This document shows, piece after piece, positions 16,933-26,613 of a stretch of 64,000 nt of DNA. The DNA comes from Erysipelotrichales bacterium. GTDB taxonomy: Bacteria; Bacillota_I; Bacilli_A; Erysipelotrichales; Erysipelotrichaceae. The stretch covers positions 23,796 to 87,795 of the forward strand of contig CAJTJP010000011.1 in assembly GCA_910576855.1 (NCBI GenBank), read 5' to 3'. Below the pieces are notes generated by a model. That model searched no databases, was not told the origin of the DNA, and saw only the letters and a list, made by a program, of their open reading frames with translations. The translations under genes and the position numbers were made by a program. Position 1 is the first letter of the stretch. Each line of letters begins with the position of its first letter.

Positions 16933-17832
16933 TTATTTATATGGAATAAAATCCACAGACCATCCTTCTTTTCCACAAATATCATGGACTGTACCAACTA
17001 TATAATAGTAGTTATCCCAATCAATATTAGCTTCTGCCCATGCATCAGCTTCCTCTATTGTATAAAAGGCAACACCACTATTACCTAGGGTTCTCCACTG
17101 TCCGTTAGCTACACACGTTTGTGTTTGATTGTTAGATGGCTTATTGCTTGCCGATGGCTTTGTACTTCCTTGATTTTGTGAAGTAGTGGGCGGTGTATAG
17201 TCTGTCTGTGGTTGCTGTTGCGTTTGATTCGGTTTTGCTTCCTTTGGTTTTTCCTTAACCGTAACAGCATATTCTTTTTCCGTTTTGTTTCCGTTCACAT
17301 CGTATGCGATGATTTTTACTTTGTAACTTCCGGCTTTCTTTGTATCAACACTGCTGTCAATCAGATAACCGTTTTTCGTTAGTTTCTTATCATCGCTTTT
17401 CTTAATATCGCCGTCAACCACATCTTTTACACTTGCAATATTACTTACGGGATCAAATTTATCTCCCTCTGTAATCTCAACCTTTTCTTTTTTCAGCTCA
17501 ATCACAGGACTTTTGGTGTCCTTGATCTCCAGCTTTTGTGGAAACTCCTTGCAAGTATCATCAAGACAGACGGTAAATACTACGTCTATTTCCCCAATTT
17601 TTTTTGTATCAAACTTTGCTACAGTGACTTTATTACCATTTGTCGTAGAAAGTTTTAGCCAATTTACCTGGGATTGGTCAGATCCATACTCTACTACATG
17701 ATTATTCAACGAGTAGTCAATGTTTACCTTGTTAGAGTTATAAACCATATAACCACCACCTATGGCAGCGATAACTATTACCCCAATACCTAATTGAACC
17801 TTTTTTTGCCTTAGTAGCTCTTTCATTTTCAT
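16933..17832 (-). CDS. Membrane-anchored Ig-like surface protein, paralog 2
   Basis: This 299-aa copy shares the membrane anchor, Ig-like domain and Pro/Gln-rich linker with paralog 1 at near identity; differences in the first 200 residues are few (for example DVVFTV for EVAFTV and DPVSN for DPLSN). The C-terminal head is different: CVANGQWRTLGNSG, EEADAWAEAN, GTVHDICGKEGW. It is closer to head 3 than to head 1. It shares about 160 bases of upstream sequence with the other two copies, so promoter and start are probably equivalent. Confidence 0.82.
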   Translation of the reverse strand: MKMKELLRQKKVQLGIGVIVIAAIGGGYMVYNSNKVNIDYSLNNHVVEYGSDQSQVNWLKLSTTNGNKVTVAKFDTKKIGEIDVVFTVCLDDTCKEFPQKLEIKDTKSPVIELKKEKVEITEGDKFDPVSNIASVKDVVDGDIKKSDDKKLTKNGYLIDSSVDTKKAGSYKVKIIAYDVNGNKTEKEYAVTVKEKPKEAKPNQTQQQPQTDYTPPTTSQNQGSTKPSASNKPSNNQTQTCVANGQWRTLGNSGVAFYTIEEADAWAEANIDWDNYYYIVGTVHDICGKEGWSVDFIPYK

Positions 17833-18047
17833 AATTTTTATGCCTCATTTTCATTTATATATATCATACTCAAAAAAAAATGAAAATGTAAGTCCTTTTT
17901 TCAAAATAGTATCATTTTCTGAATATATCAAGAGCTACTATCATGATGCAATCGTTAAGTTTTCCATTCTTAATCATCTAATCAGATGTTTATTCTACAA
18001 AAAGGAACCCTATATTGAGTTCCTTTTTAACTTATTTGGATTCCATG

Positions 18048-18935
18048 TCACTGTCTTAACGGATAAAATTCAACAGTCCACCCTTGCTTCCCACATATAT
18101 CATGCACTGTGCCAACCATAACACCATGCATATCAGGGCAGTGTTCCTCTCCCCATTGAAGTACAGTTTCATAATCGTAACCTGCATAACCACTATTACC
18201 TAGGGTTCTCCACTGTCCATTAGCTACACACGTTTGTGTTTGCTGATTGTTAGACGGTTTTGTACTTCCTTGATTTTGTGAAGTAGTAGGCGGTGTAAAT
18301 GTTGTCTGTGGTTTCTGCTGTTGCGCTTGATTCGGTTTTGTTTCCTCTGGTTTTTCCTTAACCGTAACAGCATATTCTTTTTCCGTTTTGTTTCCGTTTA
18401 CATCGTATGCGATGATTTTTACTTTGTAGCTTCCGGCTTTCTTTGTATCAACATTGCTGTCAATCAGATAACCGTTTTTCGTCAGTTTCTTATCATCGCT
18501 TTTCTTAATATCGCCATCGATGACATCTTTTACACTTGCAATATTACTTAAAGGATCAAACTTATCTCCCTCTGTAATCTCAACCTTTTCCTTTTTCAAT
18601 TCAATCACAGGACTTTTGGTGTCCTTGATCTCCAGCTTTTGTGGAAACTCCTTGCAAGTATCATCAAGACAGACGGTAAATGCTACTTCTATTTCGCCTA
18701 TTTTTTTTGTATCGAATTTTGCTACTGTTACCTTATTGCCATTCGTCGTAGAAAGTTTTAGCCAATCTACCTGGGATTGGTCAGATCCATACTCCACTAC
18801 ATGATTATTCAACGAGTAGTCAATGTTTACCTTGTTAGAGTTATAAACCATATAACCACCACCTATGGCAGCGATAACTATTACCCCAATACCTAATTGA
18901 ACCTTTTTTTGCCTTAGTAGCTCTTTCATTTTCAT
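18048..18935 (-). CDS. Membrane-anchored Ig-like surface protein, paralog 3
   Basis: This 295-aa third copy has the common anchor and Ig-like domain, a shorter linker and its own head (CVANGQWRTLGNSG, ETVLQWGEEHCPDM, GTVHDICGKQGW). The upstream 200 bases are identical to those of paralog 1, including the joined TED remnant, so paralogs 1 and 3 are the most recent duplicates in their 5' part while the heads of 2 and 3 are more alike. That mixed pattern suggests recombination between copies. Confidence 0.82.
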   Translation of the reverse strand: MKMKELLRQKKVQLGIGVIVIAAIGGGYMVYNSNKVNIDYSLNNHVVEYGSDQSQVDWLKLSTTNGNKVTVAKFDTKKIGEIEVAFTVCLDDTCKEFPQKLEIKDTKSPVIELKKEKVEITEGDKFDPLSNIASVKDVIDGDIKKSDDKKLTKNGYLIDSNVDTKKAGSYKVKIIAYDVNGNKTEKEYAVTVKEKPEETKPNQAQQQKPQTTFTPPTTSQNQGSTKPSNNQQTQTCVANGQWRTLGNSGYAGYDYETVLQWGEEHCPDMHGVMVGTVHDICGKQGWTVEFYPLRQ

Positions 18936-19074
18936 AATTTTTATGCCTCATTTTCATTTATATATATCATACTCAAAAAAATGAAAATGTAAAACCCTTT
19001 TTCAAAATAGTATCATTTTTTGAATATATCAAGAGCTACTATCATGATGCAATCGTTAAGTTTTGCATTCTTAA

Positions 19075-19191
19075 TCATCTAAGCAGATGTTTTATTCTAT
19101 AAATAGGTGCATTCGTTAATAAACTTGTTACCACAAGAAAAAAAGCAAGAAATGAATTACTTACCTTGTTCAATATTTTTTTCAAATTCAA
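19075..19191 (-). pseudogene. TED-adhesin remnant (signal peptide only)
   Basis: From TTG at 19191 it reads MNLKKILNKVSNSFLAFF, then LVVTSLLTNAP, a good signal peptide, and stops after about 38 codons in sequence upstream of paralog 3. The thioester domain is missing. It is the in-frame reference for the frameshift in the gene at 12431-12998. Confidence 0.65.
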
Positions 19192-19228
19192 TGTTTTTTC
19201 CTCCTCGTATCAGATTTGTAATAAATGG

Positions 19229-19567
19229 TTACAAAGCGTGGATTTCTTGTTTTTCTTGAACACATTCAAATCCAACATATAAAGTTTCATAGAACTCTTG
19301 CAATGTTATAAGTACGGTTACAGTATCATCATGCACGAAGTTATTCATGATATACGCATCATACTGATCTTGTACTTCTTTAATGTCTTCAATAGGACAT
19401 TTGATGCGCGTAGCAATGATTCGCAAATATTCTTCCTCATTCATTTCATGAGTTTCACATTTATACAAATCTTCATCATGTTCAAAACATTGGTAATCAT
19501 ACTCATCAAGTAAAGATGGATAAACCTTGTATAAACAGCGATTATAAACTGTTACTTGACTGCTCAT
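19229..19567 (-). CDS. Hypothetical protein coupled to the LPD28 gene
   Basis: This 112-aa acidic protein is unknown to me. It contains a MNEEEYLRIIATRIKCPIEDIKEV helix-rich segment. Its ATG overlaps the stop of the LPD28 gene (TAATG), so the two are translated together. Such small pairs accompany conjugative elements and plasmids in gut Firmicutes, which fits a decayed mobile element. Confidence 0.65.
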   Translation of the reverse strand: MSSQVTVYNRCLYKVYPSLLDEYDYQCFEHDEDLYKCETHEMNEEEYLRIIATRIKCPIEDIKEVQDQYDAYIMNNFVHDDTVTVLITLQEFYETLYVGFECVQEKQEIHAL

Positions 19568-19935
19568 TATTGCATACTCATCAGCATTTCATTCTTTTCT
19601 GAAATGATTTCATCAAAGTCTTCTTGGGTCATCTCCATAAAATCATCTGAAGTATAAATGCCAGGTAGATAATTTTCTCCACTCTTTGGATAGTAAGATT
19701 GCAGATTATCTAGCGGCAAAGGTCTTTTACATATAATTGTTCCCCAGTAATTCACCATTATTGAAGGTCTTATTTCAGCAAATGTTCCATCACAATAGTC
19801 TGAATCTCGCACATCATAACAATAAAGTGATTGAGGTATTGTGGATCTGTCAAGACGAATATTGGTAAATAAGCATATATACCCATCTAAATCAATCAAT
19901 TCATATCTTTCTTTTCTTGCATCTTCTGGTATCAT
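19567..19935 (-). CDS. LPD28-domain protein
   Basis: This 122-aa protein matches what I know of the LPD28 domain, a small domain otherwise found in large polyvalent proteins of conjugative elements and phages: YELIDLDGYICLFTNIRLDR, SLYCYDVRDSD, and the VNYWGTIICKRPLPL segment. Function is unknown. It stands at the rumA-proximal end of unit E, and GAGGTGTAAAT precedes the ATG. The 500-base gap 19936-20433 behind it holds a small hairpin (20029-20047), the rumA tail copy and a 120-bp repeat. Confidence 0.7.
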   Translation of the reverse strand: MIPEDARKERYELIDLDGYICLFTNIRLDRSTIPQSLYCYDVRDSDYCDGTFAEIRPSIMVNYWGTIICKRPLPLDNLQSYYPKSGENYLPGIYTSDDFMEMTQEDFDEIISEKNEMLMSMQ

Positions 19936-20164
19936 ATTTACACCTCACTTTTTAGATACAAAAAAAAGCAACATCATATCTGCTTTGATATAATATTACC
20001 CTAATTAGTTTACTAATATTTTCCATGTTGAGTGCTTGTAGCACTCATGGTTCAAACGCCTTGTGATAATTCATTTCTTATTATCATATAATGTATCATA
20101 TTCTTAGAAGTTCTCATTATAATCACCCTTTCTATTATATCGTTACAATTAATAAAATTTGCGT

Positions 20165-20292
20165 TTACTATCAGTTCCTACTCATTTTTGCCCAGTCAAA
20201 TTCAGCCGAGTAAAAAAGTGCATTTCAGTCTGTTGTTATCGTCCTATTTGCACTTTTATTTTCTTACTATCAGAACTACACTTTCCACAAGG
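20165..20292 (-). repeat. rumA-tail direct repeat with terminator, copy 1
   Basis: About 125 bp nearly identical to 21855-21982. On the minus strand it holds a rumA tail (20256-20291, LVESVVLIVRK, stop) followed by a hairpin AAAAGTGCA / TGCACTTTT with a T run that would terminate rumA. It marks the junction of units D and E. Confidence 0.8.
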
Positions 20293-20433
20293 CATACAGT
20301 TCTACTATTAAACATGTCTAGAAGGTTCATTTTTCACAAGCAAATAAGTATACTGGTATCATAATTAGCATTCTTGATACTAGAGTTGTATAAACCTTTG
20401 AAAACAGCTATAATAGCTTTGAGGAGGTATCTT

Positions 20434-20688
20434 ATGAAAAAAACAATGATTATTTCATTTTCAGTTATTAGCATATTACTAGTGCTAATATGCTTATATT
20501 TTGAACTCAAGCTAAATTGGAATTGGGGAATTGCCCTAGAAGAAAGAGTATCTATTCAAGAATTTCGTAACATGTGTGGTATAGATTCCATGATAAGTGC
20601 ATTTTTATTAGACATCACTACTGTTGTTAGCTTTGTTAATCTTTTGTATATTTTTAGCTATTTAAAAAATGATGATAAAATAAAATAA
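20434..20688 (+). CDS. Small membrane protein
   Basis: This 84-aa protein starts at MKKTMIISFSVIS, 7 bases after AGGAGG (20422-20427). It has two hydrophobic helices (about 5-22 and 55-75) separated by a short polar loop with one Cys. I do not recognise a family. It faces the DUF2599 gene across a shared terminator and is the only plus-strand gene of unit D. Confidence 0.6.
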   Translation: MKKTMIISFSVISILLVLICLYFELKLNWNWGIALEERVSIQEFRNMCGIDSMISAFLLDITTVVSFVNLLYIFSYLKNDDKIK

Positions 20689-20771
20689 ACCAATATAAAG
20701 GTAAAAGACATTTTCATAAAAATCTTTGTTTAAATCTATTTAAGTTTACAAATACTTATTGGAGCAAAGTA

Positions 20772-20817
20772 AAAGAGACTAGATGCATTGATATTACAAT
20801 TGCGTTATAGTCTCTTT
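20772..20817. terminator. Bidirectional terminator between convergent genes
   Basis: AAAGAGACTA pairs with TAGTCTCTTT around a 26-base loop. It lies between the small membrane protein gene and the convergent DUF2599 gene. Confidence 0.75.
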
Positions 20818-20859
20818 AATTTAGAATAAGCAAAACATATTTGAATTAGTTTTGTTTAA

Positions 20860-21424
20860 TTATTGGCAGGAATTTCTAACAAATGCCCAGTAATCTTTAT
20901 CTGGTGTATACGGTTCTAAGTTATAAGGATTTTTATTTCCACGTACCCAATCATAATGGCACGCATATTGATGCCAAACACTATCATAAGTGGAAGGATT
21001 CTTTTTCTTTGCATCAACCCATCTAGAATCATTATGATGGAATCTCAATAATATATCATAAGAATCATCTTTGTGACCCGAAATACCATTACCCCATTGA
21101 TAAGTAACGCTTAAGCTCCATACTCCACCTCTATTAATCCAACTAACTTTCTTAAAGTACTTTTTATATTTAGCGCCAAACTCATCATAAACTGGCCCTC
21201 TTGCAACATTGTTTTTCATATATTCTTCTCGAAGTCTGTCAATTCCTAATTCTTCATCATAGATAATATCTTCTTCTATTATTTCACTTCCATATAAATC
21301 TAAGTCTGCTTGTATTGGATCAATCTCTATCTCTGATCCTAAAACTTGATTTGGTAATGTAGGTATCGCACACATAAATGCACTAAGACCTACATTAATT
21401 AATTTTTTTTAATGATTTCATAAT
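20860..21424 (-). pseudogene. Secreted DUF2599-domain protein, frameshifted in the signal peptide
   Basis: The C-terminal half fits DUF2599: YFKKVSWINRGGVWSLSVT, YDILLRFHHND, then SVWHQYACHYDWV and NLEPYTPDKDYW. Translation from the ATG behind GGAGGTATATT (start near 21422) reads MKSLKK and stops at once because of an eight-A tract (21403-21410, T on the plus strand). With one A fewer it reads MKSLKKLINVGLSAFMCAIP, a good signal peptide in frame with the rest. The remaining open frame starts at Met in FMCAIP (21375) and would lack export. Family function is unknown. Confidence 0.7.
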
Positions 21425-21854
21425 ATACCTCCATAAAAAACTCATTATATGTTTCGCGCTTATCATCGTTAACATTTTATCATTAAGTTATTATTATTCA
21501 ATATTTCGAAGTTAAGTAGGCAATAACTGGAATCTTTTGGCAATAATCGCAGACATTTTTTATAAGCATACATTCTAAAACATAAAATAGTTCGATAAGC
21601 CATGATAAACATAGACAAAAGTCACCTTATCTACAGCTTACCTTAATTAATATTTTGTTTATCGCTCACTAAAACATTAAGGCTCATTCACTTTATGATA
21701 ATACATAAATATTTTCCTTCTTTCGTTATTCAATTCTAGTTATCTTTAAATACGTATTTACAAGCATATATTAAAAAATAAACATCGCCATTATTCCAAA
21801 ACAGCTATTCTTTATAAAAATTAAATTTTAACATATTAATTCACTAAAATAGTT

Positions 21855-21982
21855 TTACAATCAGTTCCTACTCATTTTTGCCCAGTCAAATTCAGCCGAG
21901 TAAAAAAGTGCATTTCAGCCTTTTGTTATCGGCTTATTTGCACTTTTATTTTCTTACTATCAGAATTACACTTTCAACATGG
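21855..21982 (-). repeat. rumA-tail direct repeat with terminator, copy 2
   Basis: Nearly identical to 20165-20292. The tail (21946-21981) reads HVESVILIVRK and a stop, followed by the same hairpin. It marks the junction of units C and D. The 650-base gap 21425-22079 holds nothing else I recognise. Confidence 0.8.
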
Positions 21983-22079
21983 AACGAGCGGATAGAATGA
22001 ATGTCTTTCGCCTGGCGGTTCGTCCAACTTAATCCACCGCCATTTTTATCCTATCGGTCGTAATGGGAAACATATCACT

Positions 22080-24059
22080 CTATAGGAGATCTTTTCGAGA
22101 ATATCGATATAATCCCATTGCATCTTCTGGGTAATCTGGTTTTGCCATGTCGTAGTCCAATACTTTGCTCAAATATTTGGAAAAAAATTCTGATGCAACA
22201 ACCAAATCTAAATCTCCCCAAATATTTCCTTGTGTAGTGACTAGGTGACAAATATATAGATTTTCCCTCTTTTCAAGATATCGAAATAATTTATCACTAT
22301 ATGCACCTCGAACATTATCTAAAAAAATAATAAGATCTGGTGCATATTTTTCGAGTATATTAAATCGTCCATGACTGAAATCTTTTTTTTCATGAATTAC
22401 AACACGCGCCAATCCCGATTCTATAAGTTTTGACTCTAAGTCCATAGCAGCACAACTTGTATCTACACCCGAAAAAATATCTACAAGCATTTTCCTATCA
22501 GGTAAACTAAAAAAATATTTTTCATTTGAAAACTCATGGCATCTTCGCTCAAAACATTCTTTTAGAAATTCCCTAAAACTATTATTGGGATTAGAATAAT
22601 AAATTTCTCCAAAAATGCACATTGGAATAAGAGTTCCAGCCATTGAAATAAACCCGCGTTCTTTTGTGCTTGACTTCGAAGTGCTATACGAAATTAACGC
22701 ATTTTCATCATATAAGCTATCATTGACAGAGTACTCATATTTTGTAATAATATAAACTTTAACACCTTCTTTTTGGCACAGATCATATACACTTTGAATA
22801 TCCTTTGTTTTTCCTGAATAAGAAAACAATATCACTGTGTCAATTTTGCTTAATCCGTCTATAGCAATATCACGGGGATGACATGATTGTGCCAATATAT
22901 TTGGATGAAATTGAGAAACGCATTTAGCTGCAAATTCAGCAGCAGCAAACGACCCACCAGTCCCTACCATCAGCACATAGCCCTTAATAGAACTTAAAAT
23001 CTCCTGTAATCTCTGAGCAGCATTCGACTCAAGGGCTCGAAGAGTTCTATCTAATAAATGATTTGTATTTGTAGCTATTTTTTGCTGACTTGACTTAGTG
23101 GCTGTCTTTTCCTTTTTAATACTTCCACATACTTTGCAATCTCCACATGGAGGAATCATTTTTTTGTATCTTCCATGTGCTCCTGTAACAGCCACTCTGT
23201 TAGATGCATATAAACCAGCTTTATCTAATGCTGCCTCAACTCCTAGTGAGAAATTCCCTTCACTGTTTAATTGTTGCAATAACATGGAAAAATAGGCATC
23301 ACCAGCACCTGTCGGGTCTATAACTCGGGTGTAAACTGCACTCTTTGATTTAACCTCGATGATATCAGACGAATTTTTATATACAAATTTCGAACCATTT
23401 TCACCATCTGTAATATTTAAATATCTGCAATTTAAAACCTCAAATAATTCCTGCTCATTGCTACACGAAAACTTATTTAGTAAGAACTTATAAACTCTGC
23501 CAGTCATTTGTATAATTCCAAACATTCCACATATTAGAGATCGAATATTTTCTTTACTCATATAGCGTAGATGATTAATATAACCAATATCTACTGCAAG
23601 AAACCATCCTTCATTACAAAACGACTTTGCAAGCTCTAATACACTTTTTTTGAGGCTATCAATAATTACAATTCCTTTAGAAGCTGAACGAAAAATCTCT
23701 GGCATACTTTTGGGAAGTTTAGAATCAGAATACCAAATTGTCTGCTTACAATAAGGACACTCCAACTGGCTCTTAGTTTGTTCCCCGTTGACAACTATAT
23801 TAAATCTTTTCGTCTGCTTTTTAATCCTGGATATATTAGCAGTATCAATTCCAAGCTCATTAAGCTCTTGAATAACAAAATCACCTGCCCAATCATTGCC
23901 ACAAGTAGCTATGCAGAAGCATCTAGTATCAGAATCAAGACTTGATATATTAACTAAATCATTCCACGCTGATCCCCCTATATAATAGCCAAATTCTTCC
24001 TCCATAGTATTGTGATAAATATCTAAAATTAAATCTCCTAATGCTACATAATTTTTCAT
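22080..24059 (-). CDS. PfkB-type sugar/nucleoside kinase fused to a SIS sugar isomerase domain
   Basis: I start it at MKNYVALGDL (GAGG, 9 bases upstream), 2 bases after the stop of the partner gene. Residues 1-300 form a PfkB/ribokinase domain: the GGSAWNDLVN substrate region and the catalytic DPTGAGDAYFS near 248-258. Two Cys clusters, CPYC (101-104) and CGDCKVC (about 305-312), look like zinc ligands; the second sits between the domains. Residues about 330-560 form a SIS phosphosugar domain with MVGTGGSFAAAEFAAKC and FSYSGKTKDIQSV. It could phosphorylate and isomerise a sugar or nucleoside-like product. The substrate is unknown. Confidence 0.85.
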   Translation of the reverse strand: MKNYVALGDLILDIYHNTMEEEFGYYIGGSAWNDLVNISSLDSDTRCFCIATCGNDWAGDFVIQELNELGIDTANISRIKKQTKRFNIVVNGEQTKSQLECPYCKQTIWYSDSKLPKSMPEIFRSASKGIVIIDSLKKSVLELAKSFCNEGWFLAVDIGYINHLRYMSKENIRSLICGMFGIIQMTGRVYKFLLNKFSCSNEQELFEVLNCRYLNITDGENGSKFVYKNSSDIIEVKSKSAVYTRVIDPTGAGDAYFSMLLQQLNSEGNFSLGVEAALDKAGLYASNRVAVTGAHGRYKKMIPPCGDCKVCGSIKKEKTATKSSQQKIATNTNHLLDRTLRALESNAAQRLQEILSSIKGYVLMVGTGGSFAAAEFAAKCVSQFHPNILAQSCHPRDIAIDGLSKIDTVILFSYSGKTKDIQSVYDLCQKEGVKVYIITKYEYSVNDSLYDENALISYSTSKSSTKERGFISMAGTLIPMCIFGEIYYSNPNNSFREFLKECFERRCHEFSNEKYFFSLPDRKMLVDIFSGVDTSCAAMDLESKLIESGLARVVIHEKKDFSHGRFNILEKYAPDLIIFLDNVRGAYSDKLFRYLEKRENLYICHLVTTQGNIWGDLDLVVASEFFSKYLSKVLDYDMAKPDYPEDAMGLYRYSRKDLL

Positions 24060-24061
24060 AA

Positions 24062-26542
24062 TCAATTACCTCGCTGTGCCACTTCTCCCTTAAGAGAATA
24101 AAGACCATTCTTATACAACAGATTAAGTGCAAATGTTCTTGTTTTGTTAAATTCCCCCAACTCATCTAGGTACATTTCGTTTGGATTTTTCTTATAGGAA
24201 TATGGATGGTTTAAACGTGAATATGGCGTTGGCGATGTTAATCCATAAATATATTCCCAAAATAAATCCGGATCAGGTGCACCGTGATTTGGTAAAAACA
24301 TATGTTTTATTCTGTTGATTGCTGGGTATCTTACTACAATCATTTTTTCTGGATAAATATTACGATTAACAAGCATATTAACCGCAATTTGTATTGTTCG
24401 TCCAGTTACCAAATTATCATCCATCAATATATGAAAATAGCCATTTGAATCGATACCCCTACGATTGATGGAAGAAAATGTTCTTTTTGTATCAAGTTCC
24501 TTTTTATGATTGCTATTATAATTAGATTTTAAGCATAATGCTCCAATACTATATTTTATGTTAAAATATTTATACTTAACATCAAACAGCATGGCGGTAA
24601 TAATCGGTAGTTCAAGAGAACCATATCTTATTCCATACAGAAGCACTTCTTTCTTCTCAAATCCACACTCATATAGCATCTTATTAATCGAGGTATCTAC
24701 CGCAATAATATTCTCATAAAAGGAATCTATTTCTCGCCAAACTCGACAACCTTTTTTATAATCGAAATTTCTTAAAGTCAAAAAGTGTTTTTCCGCTTGT
24801 TTTGCTGTCTTTAAAATTTTCTGTGTAATAAAGTCACGAAAATTTTGCACAAAATTAGCGTCAATATTATTAAAAAGACAATTATACATATAAATCAAAT
24901 TTTGTTTAGCCAGATTGTATAAAGCATATAATTCTTTGTCTTTTTCCGTAAATATGTAAAGTTTATCTTTCGCTCCTGCATATTCCTGCAAACGAATATT
25001 TATAAGGATTAATAAATAATCCCTAATTGAATCCATAATTCCTAGCAAAGTTCTCCTTGCAATAGAATCTTTAATATCTATCCGACCACAGTTATTAATA
25101 GCATTAACACAACATTTTAAAAAATGTACTCGATATTGATTAAAACGTTGCAAAAACTCTAATGAGATATTGCCACCACCTTCATGTCTAAATGATAGTC
25201 CATAATAATAATTTAAGGGACCTCTCAATAACAAACCTGAATCTGTTTTCAATGCAAATTTCAATCTGGGCTGTTGCGAATTTTTTGATTCTTTACGCGA
25301 ATCATAAATTTTAAACAAAATATGATCTGGATTAACGGCCTTTAATAATTCATATTCAGCATCGTGAATGTAAAACGCGCCTGTTTGTTCATCAATATAA
25401 TCCCAAACATTCGAAATGCGCTCGTCTTGCCCCATCAATGCATACCGCAACAGATTCTGATAATATTCATATGTTTCGCGATTTGCTGCAATATTTTTTC
25501 TTTCACTCAAAGCGAGACGTGGTAAATAAATATCTTCACTAGGTTTTTCCAAACAAATTGTCGGAAATAATTTTAGTGTATTTAATAACTCTACAGTACC
25601 CTCAACCCCCGTCAACACATCTGTATCAAATTGTACATATTGCACAACTGGCCAGCATGTTTTTTCAGAAGATGAGTATTTTCCTACAGAAAATCCACAC
25701 TGACTATTTAACATTTCATAATCATTTCCCGAACAATCTCCTTGATCACCAATTCGTACCATCTTGTTCTTGGGAATGCCTAGATACTCTTCAAATTTAT
25801 TAATTGCCCATCCTTTCGTAGTCATAGAAATCTCAATTACTGTTTTATTGTTTTTATGATAAACACCACGATTAACACCAAATGCACAGTCCGTATATTT
25901 TGCAATTATTGCTCTTAATTCCTCCATCAAATTATAATCAATACTTTCATTATATTCTGGTGCAAAGGGAAATCTAAGACTATTTTCTCCAATACTAGCA
26001 TTGGAGTCTCTTATAATAACATCTTTTGATATTGAAAATTTCTTTGATAAAAGAATAGCGATCTCTTGTTGTATGGTAGATTTTAACTCTATGTACTTTT
26101 TACGTACATCGGCATCAACAAAACTTACACTTTTACTCATAAATCCTTTTTGGGTAAATAAGTCAAAACAAAATAACATACAACCATTATTTGTAATACA
26201 ATACCATCTGCAAAATTGCCTTTCGTGAATGCTATTATCATAAGCAAGAATTGACGCTTTTAAATCATTTAAAAATTCAAAAGCGTTTGACTTTCCACGC
26301 CCTGTAATAAAACAAATTATTACATTTCGTTTTGTCAAACGAGCAAGTGTCTTTACAACTTGCTTTTTTTCTTCCATATTTTTATAAGTCAGGGTATCGT
26401 CAATATCTAGGCAAACAGCATGATATAGAGAAGTCATTGCACTTTTGTAAGCCTTAAATCCATTTTTAGTTTGTTCGATTTGTTTCAATTTACATATAGT
26501 CGCATAGCAATCTTCATAATTTACTTCAATTGCTGTATTCAT
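24062..26542 (-). CDS. HAD phosphatase-phosphoribosyltransferase fusion protein
   Basis: This 826-aa protein follows GGGAGG. The N-terminal third is a Cof-like HAD hydrolase: LDIDDTLTY (nucleophile Asp46, acid Asp48), FITGRGKS, the TKGWAINKFEEYLGI segment and RIGDQGDCSGNDYEML. A helical middle region follows. The C-terminal part (about 635-745) is a type I phosphoribosyltransferase with VLLYGIRYGSLELPI and the PRPP loop LMDDNLVTGRT (about 706-716). A PRPP-dependent reaction and a phosphatase in one chain, next to a kinase and isomerase, points to a small nucleotide or sugar-nucleotide product. I know of no named system with this set. Confidence 0.84.
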   Translation of the reverse strand: MNTAIEVNYEDCYATICKLKQIEQTKNGFKAYKSAMTSLYHAVCLDIDDTLTYKNMEEKKQVVKTLARLTKRNVIICFITGRGKSNAFEFLNDLKASILAYDNSIHERQFCRWYCITNNGCMLFCFDLFTQKGFMSKSVSFVDADVRKKYIELKSTIQQEIAILLSKKFSISKDVIIRDSNASIGENSLRFPFAPEYNESIDYNLMEELRAIIAKYTDCAFGVNRGVYHKNNKTVIEISMTTKGWAINKFEEYLGIPKNKMVRIGDQGDCSGNDYEMLNSQCGFSVGKYSSSEKTCWPVVQYVQFDTDVLTGVEGTVELLNTLKLFPTICLEKPSEDIYLPRLALSERKNIAANRETYEYYQNLLRYALMGQDERISNVWDYIDEQTGAFYIHDAEYELLKAVNPDHILFKIYDSRKESKNSQQPRLKFALKTDSGLLLRGPLNYYYGLSFRHEGGGNISLEFLQRFNQYRVHFLKCCVNAINNCGRIDIKDSIARRTLLGIMDSIRDYLLILINIRLQEYAGAKDKLYIFTEKDKELYALYNLAKQNLIYMYNCLFNNIDANFVQNFRDFITQKILKTAKQAEKHFLTLRNFDYKKGCRVWREIDSFYENIIAVDTSINKMLYECGFEKKEVLLYGIRYGSLELPIITAMLFDVKYKYFNIKYSIGALCLKSNYNSNHKKELDTKRTFSSINRRGIDSNGYFHILMDDNLVTGRTIQIAVNMLVNRNIYPEKMIVVRYPAINRIKHMFLPNHGAPDPDLFWEYIYGLTSPTPYSRLNHPYSYKKNPNEMYLDELGEFNKTRTFALNLLYKNGLYSLKGEVAQRGN

Positions 26543-26613
26543 TTTTATTTCCTCCCTTGTATAGATATTGTATATTATCCTTGAACGTTTTAATATAAAA
26601 ATCCGTTACATCT

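Larger units (their letters stand above)
11762..20291 (-). mobile_element. Island unit E (surface-protein unit)
   Basis: Bounded by rumA tails at 11726-11761 and 20256-20291. It holds two small genes, a thioester adhesin, three Ig-like paralogs with adhesin remnants, the inserted BlaI/BlaR1 cassette and an LPD28 pair. No recombinase gene remains, so it is a decayed or dependent element. Its rumA-side tail (LVESVVLIVRK plus a hairpin) resembles that of unit D, which marks D and E as one family distinct from A, B and C. Confidence 0.6.
20292..21981 (-). mobile_element. Island unit D (DUF2599 unit)
   Basis: A 1.7-kb segment between rumA tails at 20256 and 21946. It has a small membrane protein gene and a frameshifted DUF2599 gene and no recombinase, so it is a remnant. 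The tails and following hairpins at both ends are nearly the same. Confidence 0.6.

Noticed and set aside
12931..18804. Plus-strand open frames opposite the Ig-like genes (for example 13554-13838 and 18520-18804)
   Set aside because: They are antisense shadows repeated only because the genes below are duplicated, and they lack ribosome sites.
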